A program made the position numbers and the translations under genes. Shown piece after piece: positions 55,458 through 64,000 of a stretch of DNA of 64,000 nt. Under the pieces are notes generated by a model that was not told the DNA's origin, did not search any database, and saw only the letters and a program-made list of their open reading frames with translations. The number at the start of each line of letters is the position of its first letter. Position 1 is the stretch's first letter. The stretch comes from Xenophilus aerolatus (GTDB taxonomy: Bacteria > Pseudomonadota > Gammaproteobacteria > Burkholderiales > Burkholderiaceae_C): contig JASCNX010000005.1 in the NCBI GenBank assembly GCA_029968055.1, positions 62,001-126,000 on the forward strand. Reading direction: 5' to 3'.

Positions 55458-55673
55458 CGACCGTGGATGGCAAGGGCGGCGCCTCCGGGCCCGTTGCCCA
55501 CGGCCCGCGTGCCGGGCGCGTGGAGCGCCGGCGCGCCACGCCGGACTCATCCTGCGCTAATAAACGGGCTGCCGAAAAAAGGCTGCCGCCCCCGTCTGTC
55601 GTGCCTGGGCAGCTATCAAATCAGGAGCAGCCCGATGCCGCGCTGCCCGAGCAGGACGGGGGCTTGACCGACC

Positions 55674-55700
55674 ACGCCGGTCACCGAAGCCTGCTATCTT
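55674..55700 (+). promoter_or_regulatory. Probable acnA promoter
   Basis: TTGACC (55674-55679) and an extended -10 TGCTATCTT (55692-55700; hexamer at 55695) with a short 15-bp spacer, 33 bp ahead of the acnA ATG. AAGGAG precedes the start. The TG extension may offset the short spacer. Confidence 0.4.
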
Positions 55701-55733
55701 TGTGGAGAACCACGAACCACAAGGAGTGCCCCC

Positions 55734-58598
<2,865 letters not shown>

Positions 58599-58613
58599 AG
58601 ATCCCTTCCATAG

Positions 58614-58633
58614 CAGCCCGCGTGAGCGGGCTG
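58614..58633. terminator. Hairpin after acnA
   Basis: Perfect 8-base arms CAGCCCGC / GCGGGCTG around GTGA, 15 bp after the acnA stop. No T-tract; it may stabilise the acnA message. Confidence 0.45.
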
Positions 58634-58669
58634 TCGCTACCTGGCCGGGTGAGCGGGACTTGCTCTCCT

Positions 58670-58694
58670 AACACGCCGGCTAAGCGCGTTTTTT
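58670..58694 (+). terminator. Intrinsic-type terminator
   Basis: AACACGC and GCGCGTT pair with one mismatch around a 7-base loop, followed by a run of six T. It ends acnA transcription and lies 5 bp beyond the stop of the leftward immunity-candidate gene. Confidence 0.55.
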
Positions 58695-58698
58695 GACT

Positions 58699-59142
58699 TC
58701 AGCGCTTGAAGTCGCGGATGGGAACCGGCGCGCAGTCCGGCATGTCCTTCATTGGCGGGACGACGTCTATCCCCGCGTAGTTGCCTGCATGGATGGACAA
58801 CTCAGGCGGATAGACATTCGATGAGACGTGCAGCTTCACCCCATTAAAAAGGGCTCGTACCGCATGAGCCGCTTCGGCCGCGCGGCGATGCGCCAGTTGC
58901 CTTGCATCGGGCGCAGTGTTGCGCGCAACGCCCTCGATGTCTACTTCGTCCAGATGCGGATACGTGCGGCGGAAGTGATCCAGCCTGACGGCGAGCAACG
59001 CGATCTGATCTCGCCCCAAGCTGGCGGAGCCTTCTTCAAAGACCAGAACGGTCGTCAATGTCGGCTTGCATGCCTGTGCCACATGGCAGACGCTCATCCA
59101 AACCAGCGCCATCGACAGGACAAAGGCGCGCTTAGTCGCCAT
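58699..59142 (-). CDS. Small exported protein, candidate immunity protein to the PAAR effector
   Basis: A 147-residue protein with a signal peptide (MATKRAFVLSMALVWMSVC, cleavage near VAQA before Cys), so probably periplasmic. The segment VDIEGVARNTAPDARQLAHR followed by RAAEAAHAVRALF resembles the OmpA-like peptidoglycan-binding fold, but key residues are not certain. It overlaps the metallopeptidase effector gene by 11 bp, the arrangement expected for an effector-immunity pair. Neutralisation in the periplasm is inferred from the signal and gene order. Confidence 0.6.
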   Translation of the reverse strand: MATKRAFVLSMALVWMSVCHVAQACKPTLTTVLVFEEGSASLGRDQIALLAVRLDHFRRTYPHLDEVDIEGVARNTAPDARQLAHRRAAEAAHAVRALFNGVKLHVSSNVYPPELSIHAGNYAGIDVVPPMKDMPDCAPVPIRDFKR

Positions 59143-60124
59143 AAAGCACGTACCCGACGATGCTGTCTGCGTTTGTTCTTGCCACGTTTGGATCTGATGC
59201 CAACAGTTTCAGGCTCTGCCCCATGTGGTAGACGGCATCGGTCGAGGAAAACACGTCGTCGAAGTGCGTCACCTCATGAATGAGCGTTGCGAGCTTCGAA
59301 TCGATGCTGTAGGAAATGTCGGGAATTCCGCAAAACTCAAGCCCTATTCCGATCGTGCGAGTCTTGAGGTCCGGTTTGCAAACTTCGGCTGCAAGCCGGC
59401 TGCCGTTTCCAGATGGAACGCATCCCACATTTCGCATCGCGTCCTCTGAGTAGCGCACGAAGTTGGCTGCAGTCAATCCTTTCAACACGCGGACGCAGGC
59501 CCTGAGGCCGGCTTCCAAGTAACGTCGCAGGCCTTCGTCGTCCTGACCGAACCACTTGGACACGCGACTCTGCTCGGGCCTGCCCCACACCGTCAAATCC
59601 TTGACGCGTTTCTCTATCAGTTCAACCGCGAGGTCTCTCAACCCCAGCACCTTGAGAGCGAACTGCTTGTTGGTCATGTTCGGGCAGATGTTCTCCGTCT
59701 GCGCTGCCTCCGGCGGGTGGTCCACGAAGTCGTCGACAAGCTTGCTGCTCGCCGCCACCGCTGCCGAATCCCCTGCGAACCAACCAGGAAGGGCGGCGAA
59801 GCTTGCGCGGAACTCCTTTGCAGCGGCAGCCAAGCCGTCGTCGCAGGTGAAGGAATGCACCAATGTCGCGACGAGCGGAGGCGGTGCCGGGCAGTGGCAA
59901 ACCACCACATCACCTTCCAACGCGATCTCGGTGTTGTAGAAGCGGCCTCGGCGAGGTCCCCCGGCCTTGGCAATGATGCCGACGCTGTTGCAGCCCTCGC
60001 AGTAGGCTCGCCCCCCGATCAGCGCCACTCGATGCCCATGGACGTCCATCATGGGACCCTCATAGGACAGCACCGCGCCGCCCGGCGCTGGTGGGTCGCC
60101 CACCACAATGACCTTGCGCAACAT
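59132..60124 (-). CDS. PAAR-domain protein fused to an aspzincin (M35-like) metallopeptidase; likely T6SS effector
   Basis: A 330-residue protein. Residues 1 to about 95 are a PAAR spike-tip domain (MLRKVIVVGDPPAPGGAVLS, then GGRAYCEGC and VVVCHCPAPPP). The C-terminal part carries HEVTH at 283-287 and STDAVY with Asp296 nine residues after the second His, the spacing of the aspzincin HExxH...D zinc site. ATG 60124 has GGAG 8 bases upstream; a longer frame to 60292 lacks support. GC content is lower than the neighbours, suggesting transfer. It would be carried on VgrG and injected by a type VI system encoded elsewhere. Confidence 0.8.
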   Translation of the reverse strand: MLRKVIVVGDPPAPGGAVLSYEGPMMDVHGHRVALIGGRAYCEGCNSVGIIAKAGGPRRGRFYNTEIALEGDVVVCHCPAPPPLVATLVHSFTCDDGLAAAAKEFRASFAALPGWFAGDSAAVAASSKLVDDFVDHPPEAAQTENICPNMTNKQFALKVLGLRDLAVELIEKRVKDLTVWGRPEQSRVSKWFGQDDEGLRRYLEAGLRACVRVLKGLTAANFVRYSEDAMRNVGCVPSGNGSRLAAEVCKPDLKTRTIGIGLEFCGIPDISYSIDSKLATLIHEVTHFDDVFSSTDAVYHMGQSLKLLASDPNVARTNADSIVGYVLYGD

Positions 60125-60316
60125 CCCTGAAGCTCCGTTTTTTTTGGAATGGAGAGTTGTACGCGCGCCCGTTGGATCGCGCTGCCCGCATCGACCGAGA
60201 AGCCGTGCCCAAGTAACGAATTCTTCACGCACCGCAGGCAATTCCGCCGCCTGTTCGACGGCGTCGACCCGTGCCCCCTTGACCATCGACAAGCCCGCTT
60301 CCCGTACACAAGTTAT

Positions 60317-60331
60317 TGAGAATTGTTAGCA
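60317..60331. promoter_or_regulatory. Fur box upstream of feoA
   Basis: TGAGAATTGTTAGCA matches the 7-1-7 Fur consensus TGATAAT-N-ATTATCA at 11 of 14 positions. It lies 52 bp ahead of the chosen feoA start, which predicts iron repression. It is also 193 bp upstream of the divergent PAAR gene. Confidence 0.6.
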
Positions 60332-60382
60332 TTGGGGCCTTCGCCTCTCCGCATCCCCGTCGCCCGGGGTGCATTCGCCGCC

Positions 60383-60682
60383 GTGCAGAACCTCGATCCG
60401 CGTCCGTCCTCTCCGTCCGTTCCCCTGCGACTCGACCAGTTGCCCGACCGCCAGTGGGCGACGGTCCTCGACGTGGTGCGCAACGACGTGGCGGAAGACC
60501 GCGAGCTCGCGCTGCGTCTGACGGAGATCGGCTTCATCCCGGGTGAGGCGGTGCGCATCGTCGCCAGCGGCGTGCCGGGGCGCGAGCCGCTGGCCGTGCG
60601 GCTGGGCCACACGACCTTTGCGCTGCGCCGCCACGAGGCGTCGCTGATCCACGTCGTGCCCGGAGCCGCCGACCATGGTTGA
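60383..60682 (+). CDS. feoA: Ferrous iron transport protein A
   Basis: A 99-residue SH3-like protein: LRLDQLPDRQWATVLDV, RLTEIGFIPGEAVRIVASG, VRLGHTTFALRRHEASLIHV. No ATG fits. I chose GTG at 60383 because the longer TTG-initiated frame would begin inside the Fur box at 60323. Even so the N-terminus is a little longer than typical. It overlaps feoB by 8 bp and probably aids FeoB function at the membrane. Confidence 0.85.
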   Translation: MQNLDPRPSSPSVPLRLDQLPDRQWATVLDVVRNDVAEDRELALRLTEIGFIPGEAVRIVASGVPGREPLAVRLGHTTFALRRHEASLIHVVPGAADHG

Positions 60683-62567
60683 GGCAACGATGCAGTTCCA
60701 GACGCTGGCCAGCGCCGCGCCGCCGGGGCGCATCGCGCTGCTGGGCAATCCCAACTGCGGCAAGACGGCGCTGTTCAACCTGCTCACGGGCAGCCGCCAG
60801 AAGGTGGCCAACTACGCCGGCGTGACGGTCGAGCGCAAGGAGGGTGAGCTGCGCACGCCCTCGGGCCGCAGCGTCTTCGTGCTCGACCTGCCGGGCGCCT
60901 ACAGCCTGAACGCGCTCTCGGCCGATGAGGCCGTGACGCGCGACGTCGTGACCGGCAAGAGCCGCGAGCAGCTGCCCGACCTGATCGTGGCCGTGACCGA
61001 CGCGACCAACCTGCGCCTCAACCTGCGCCTGGTGCTCGAGGCCAAAAAGCTCGGCCTGCCGATGGTGGTGGCGCTGAACATGACCGACATGGCGCGCCGG
61101 CAGGGCATCGAGGTGGACGTCGACGTGCTGTCGCGCGAGCTGGGCATGCCCGTGATCCGCACGGTGGGCGTGCAGCGCCACGGCGCGCAGGAGCTGCTGG
61201 CCGCGCTCGATTCGCCGGTGCTGCCGGCCGCGCCGCTGCCCTGGGAGGCGCCCGGCTTCGACGACGTGCTGGCCACGCAGCGCGAGGTGCGCCGCATCCT
61301 GTCGCTGGCGGTGAACGAGCCGCGCGGCAGCCTGGCCGCGAGCGACCGTTTCGACCGCGTCGTGCTGCACCCGCTGTGGGGCATGGTGGTGCTGGCGGTC
61401 ACGCTGTTCCTCATGTTCCAGGCCGTGTTCAGCTGGGCCAACGTGCCGATGGACGCCATAAAGGCCGGCACCGAGGCGGCGGGCAACCTGGTCAAGGGCG
61501 TGATGCCCGAAGGGCTGCTGCAGAGCCTGCTGGTCGACGGCGTGATCGCCGGGGCCGGCGGCGTGATAGTGTTCCTGCCGCAGATCCTGATCCTGTTCCT
61601 CTTCATCCTGGCGCTGGAGGATTCGGGCTACCTGCCGCGGGCGGCGTTCCTGCTCGACCGCGTGATGGGCACGGTGGGCCTGTCGGGCCGTTCGTTCATT
61701 CCGCTGCTGTCGAGCTTCGCTTGCGCCATCCCTGGCGTGATGGCCACGCGCACCATCGGCAACTGGCGCGACCGGCTCACGACGATCATGATCGCGCCGC
61801 TGATGACCTGCTCGGCGCGGCTGCCGGTGTATGCGCTGCTCATCGCGGCCTTCATCCCGCAGCGCGAGATCGGCGGCGTGTTCAACCTGCAGGGGCTGGT
61901 GCTGTTCGGGCTGTACGTGTTCGGCATCGTCTCGGCGATGGCCGTGGCCTGGGTCATGAAGCGCTTCCGCACGCAGCAGGGCCATTCGCCGCTGATGATG
62001 GAGCTGCCGGCCTACCGCTGGCCCAACCCGCGCAACCTGCTGCTGGGCCTGTGGGAGCGTGCCTGGATCTTCTTGCGCCGCGTGGGCACCATCATCCTGA
62101 CGCTGACGATCCTGCTGTGGTTCCTGGCCACCTTCCCGTCGCCGCCCGAGGGCGCCACCGGCCCGGCCATCGAGTACAGCCTGGCTGGCATGCTGGGCCG
62201 CGGGCTGCAATACATCTTCGCGCCCATCGGCTTCAACTGGCAGATCAGCATCGCGCTGGTGCCGGGCATGGCGGCGCGTGAAGTGGCGGTGGGTGCGCTG
62301 GGCACCGTCTACGCGCTGTCGGCCTCGGGCGAGGAAGTTGCCGGCGCGCTGGAGCCGCTGATCGCCGGCAGCTGGTCGCTGGCCACGGCGCTGTCGCTGC
62401 TGGTGTGGTTCGTCTTCGCGCCGCAGTGCATCTCGACGCTGGCCACTGTGAAGCGCGAGACCAATTCGTGGAAGTACGTCTGGATCATGGCCGCCTACCT
62501 GTTCGGGCTGGCCTACGTCGCCTGCTTCGTCACCTACCGCGTGACGCTGGCACTCACCGGAGGATGA
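60675..62567 (+). CDS. feoB: Ferrous iron transporter B
   Basis: A 630-residue inner-membrane Fe2+ transporter. The N-terminal G domain has G1 GNPNCGKT at residues 24-31, G3 DLPGAY and G4 NMTD. The membrane region has the conserved gate segments LEDSGYLPRAAFLLDR, SSFACAIPGVMATRTI and LVPGMAAREVAVGALG. It is shorter than E. coli FeoB, as is usual in beta-proteobacteria. It is flanked by overlaps with feoA and the small Cys-rich gene. Confidence 0.94.
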   Translation: MVEATMQFQTLASAAPPGRIALLGNPNCGKTALFNLLTGSRQKVANYAGVTVERKEGELRTPSGRSVFVLDLPGAYSLNALSADEAVTRDVVTGKSREQLPDLIVAVTDATNLRLNLRLVLEAKKLGLPMVVALNMTDMARRQGIEVDVDVLSRELGMPVIRTVGVQRHGAQELLAALDSPVLPAAPLPWEAPGFDDVLATQREVRRILSLAVNEPRGSLAASDRFDRVVLHPLWGMVVLAVTLFLMFQAVFSWANVPMDAIKAGTEAAGNLVKGVMPEGLLQSLLVDGVIAGAGGVIVFLPQILILFLFILALEDSGYLPRAAFLLDRVMGTVGLSGRSFIPLLSSFACAIPGVMATRTIGNWRDRLTTIMIAPLMTCSARLPVYALLIAAFIPQREIGGVFNLQGLVLFGLYVFGIVSAMAVAWVMKRFRTQQGHSPLMMELPAYRWPNPRNLLLGLWERAWIFLRRVGTIILTLTILLWFLATFPSPPEGATGPAIEYSLAGMLGRGLQYIFAPIGFNWQISIALVPGMAAREVAVGALGTVYALSASGEEVAGALEPLIAGSWSLATALSLLVWFVFAPQCISTLATVKRETNSWKYVWIMAAYLFGLAYVACFVTYRVTLALTGG

Positions 62568-62833
62568 ATCCCATGGGTCCCGTCTGGCAGAACATCATCG
62601 TCTTCGTGATCGTGGCCGCTGCCGCGCTTTATGCCGCCTGGCGCTGGATGCCCGCGGGCTGGCGCCGCGGCGCCGCGCGGCAGGTGGCGGCGGGCTCGCA
62701 ACGCGCGGGCCTGGTCGATGCGCAGCGGGCAGAGAAGCTGGCGGCATCGCTGGCCAAGACCTCGGGCTGCGGCAGTTGCGACAGCTGCGGCAGTTGCGCC
62801 CCCAAGAGCCCGGGCGACACCGCCGGGCGTTGA
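62564..62833 (+). CDS. Small membrane-anchored Cys-rich protein of the feo operon
   Basis: An 89-residue protein whose ATG overlaps the feoB stop (ATGA). One membrane segment (IIVFVIVAAAALYAAWRW) is followed by a basic linker and a C-terminal cluster CGSCDSCGSC. It occupies the feoC position but lacks the winged helix of FeoC. The cluster could bind iron or an Fe-S centre near the FeoB inner face; that is inference. A second in-frame ATG lies at 62573. Confidence 0.72.
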   Translation: MNPMGPVWQNIIVFVIVAAAALYAAWRWMPAGWRRGAARQVAAGSQRAGLVDAQRAEKLAASLAKTSGCGSCDSCGSCAPKSPGDTAGR

Positions 62834-62896
62834 TCCAGCGCGCCTTCTGGCGCCATCCCGGCGAAACGCGGCCGCCAGCAGGCATCATCGCGCGCC

Positions 62897-64000
62897 ATGA
62901 CTTTGCAGATCCTCATCGCCGGCGGCGGCATCGGCGGCCTGGCCGCGGCCCTGGCCCTGGCGCAGCGCGGGCACCGGGCCGAGGTGCTGGAGCAGGCCGC
63001 GGCCTTCGGCGAGGTGGGCGCGGGCATCCAGCTCGGCCCCAATGTGACGCGGCGCTTGCGGGCGCTGGGCCTGCACGACGGCCTGGCACGCATCACGGCC
63101 CGCCCGGAGATGCTGCGCGTGCGCAGCGCGCACGACGGCCTCGAACTGGCCCGGCTGCCCTTCGGCGATGCGTTCCGGCACCGCTATGGCGCGCCGTACC
63201 TGTGCGTGCATCGCGCCGACCTGCACGCGCTGTTGCTCGACGCCGTGCGCACGGGCGCTGCGGCTTCGCAAGTCGGCCTGCACACCGATGCACGCGTGCT
63301 GCGCGTGTCCACCCGCGGCGGCGAGGCGGTGTGTGCCGAAAGCTCGCAGGCCCGTGCCTGGGAAGGCGACGCACTGATCGGTGCCGACGGCCTGTGGAGC
63401 CACGTGCGCACCGCGCTCGCCGAGAACGACCCGCCCCCCCTGGCCACCGGCCACACGGCTTGGCGCGCGCTGGTCCCGCAGGCTAACCTTCCGGCCGCAC
63501 TGCGCAGCACGCGCGTCGAGGTGTGGCTGGGTGCGCGCCTGCATGCCGTGGCCTACCCGGTGCGCGGCGGCGACTGGCTCAATGTCGTCGTGCTGGCCGA
63601 GACGGCGCCGCCGGGCGATGCGCAGCGTGCGCAAGACTGGGACCAGGCCGCCAGCCTGGCCGGCCTGCGGCAGGCCACGGGCCGCACCAGCCCGCAGCTG
63701 CAGGCCCTGCTGGAGGCCATGCCCGCCTGGCGCGCCTGGCACCTGCACGACCGGCCGCCATTGACGGGTGCCGCGCAGATGGCGAACGAGCGCATCGCGC
63801 TGCTGGGCGATGCGGCGCACCCGATGCTGCCGTACCTCGCGCAGGGCGCGGGCATGGCCATCGAAGACGCGCTGGCCCTGGCCGATGCGCTCGAGGGCAC
63901 CGCTCGCGCAGGGGTGCCGGCCGCGCTGGCCCGCTATGCCGAGGTGCGTTGGGCACGCAACGCGCGCGTGCAGGCGCGGGCGCGGCGCAACGGCGAGATC
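62897..64000 (+). CDS. FAD-dependent aromatic-ring monooxygenase-like protein (3' end beyond window)
   Basis: Partial gene: ATG at 62897, 368 codons visible, no stop before the window ends. The N-terminal dinucleotide motif is LIAGGGIGGLAAALALAQRG, the second FAD segment is ALIGADGLWSHVR, and the third GDAAHPMLPYLAQGAGMAIE. These place it in the salicylate/6-hydroxynicotinate hydroxylase group of class A flavoprotein monooxygenases. Substrate unknown. It lies 63 bp after the feo operon but is functionally unrelated. Confidence 0.85.
   Translation, partial: MTLQILIAGGGIGGLAAALALAQRGHRAEVLEQAAAFGEVGAGIQLGPNVTRRLRALGLHDGLARITARPEMLRVRSAHDGLELARLPFGDAFRHRYGAPYLCVHRADLHALLLDAVRTGAAASQVGLHTDARVLRVSTRGGEAVCAESSQARAWEGDALIGADGLWSHVRTALAENDPPPLATGHTAWRALVPQANLPAALRSTRVEVWLGARLHAVAYPVRGGDWLNVVVLAETAPPGDAQRAQDWDQAASLAGLRQATGRTSPQLQALLEAMPAWRAWHLHDRPPLTGAAQMANERIALLGDAAHPMLPYLAQGAGMAIEDALALADALEGTARAGVPAALARYAEVRWARNARVQARARRNGEI

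Larger units (their letters stand above)
55405..55733. other. Shared upstream region of the XRE gene and acnA
   Basis: Nearly 330 bp between divergent starts. It holds the palindrome at 55441-55457 near the XRE gene and the acnA promoter at 55674-55700. The middle shows no gene I can support. Confidence 0.5.

Noticed and set aside
60124-60292. N-terminal extension of the PAAR protein to an ATG at 60292
   Set aside because: The extension has no PAAR similarity, and a GGAG ribosome site sits directly ahead of ATG 60124, where the conserved domain begins.
60323-60382. TTG start for FeoA at 60323
   Set aside because: It would start inside the Fur box and add 20 residues unlike other FeoA proteins; GTG 60383 is preferred.

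Overview
This is high-GC DNA (visibly around 70 percent G+C through most of the window) with dense, often overlapping genes. The content suggests a beta-proteobacterium, most likely a Comamonadaceae member of the Variovorax/Acidovorax type. That placement is inference from gene families and from a GCTTCGACAGGCTCAGC-type intergenic repeat, not from a marker gene. I saw no rRNA, tRNA or CRISPR array.

Positions 1-14929 hold an oxidative, non-phosphorylating sugar pathway, most likely for L-arabinose or a related aldose. A leftward operon encodes a YtfQ-type binding protein, a complete ChvE-GguA-GguB sugar ABC transporter, the remaining YtfR-YtfT-YjfF subunits, an IlvD/Edd sugar-acid dehydratase and a 2-keto-3-deoxy-acid dehydratase cut by the window edge. 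A GbpR-like LysR regulator is divergent from it. A second divergent pair (SDR dehydrogenase against SMP-30 lactonase plus aldose epimerase) supplies the first steps. The same 16-bp motif lies in both divergent promoter regions, so one regulator probably runs the whole set.

Positions 15034-24270 are mostly housekeeping: a Tat-exported transglutaminase-like protein with a TlpA-like thioredoxin, a Coq4-like protein, selD converging on mnmH, and a compact leftward operon metG, two small lipoproteins, a tautomerase, an exported hydrolase and mnmH.

Positions 24375-42482 lie between metG and apbC(mrp), genes that are divergent neighbours in many proteobacteria. This segment looks like an insertion. 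It contains a TetR-controlled lipoprotein/SDR pair, NAD-isocitrate dehydrogenase, YceH and, at 28.5-41.2 kb, an IclR-controlled catabolic operon. That operon encodes a DHDPS-family lyase, DhaK-DhaL kinase, an orphan TctC binding protein, a Liv-type ABC transporter with a fused LivM-LivG, an FAD-linked hydroxyacid oxidase, a Gfo/Idh/MocA oxidoreductase and a SnoaL-like protein. Its substrate is not known to me; the enzyme set suggests a route ending in a dihydroxyacetone-type product that is phosphorylated.

Positions 45.1-49.5 kb are AT-richer and hold a string of small unrelated genes, one Imm50-like, separated by degenerate CGGCCA-containing motifs. The block resembles an array of orphan immunity genes or cassettes, and it separates a LysR gene from an FdhF/YdeP-type molybdoenzyme.

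Positions 52.4-58.6 kb carry a FadE-type acyl-CoA dehydrogenase, an XRE/MmyB-type regulator with a palindromic operator, and aconitase A. At 58.7-60.1 kb a lower-GC pair encodes a PAAR protein fused to an aspzincin (M35-like) metallopeptidase and a small exported protein, a likely type VI secretion effector with its immunity protein. The window ends with a Fur-box-preceded feoA-feoB-small Cys-rich gene operon and a truncated FAD monooxygenase.
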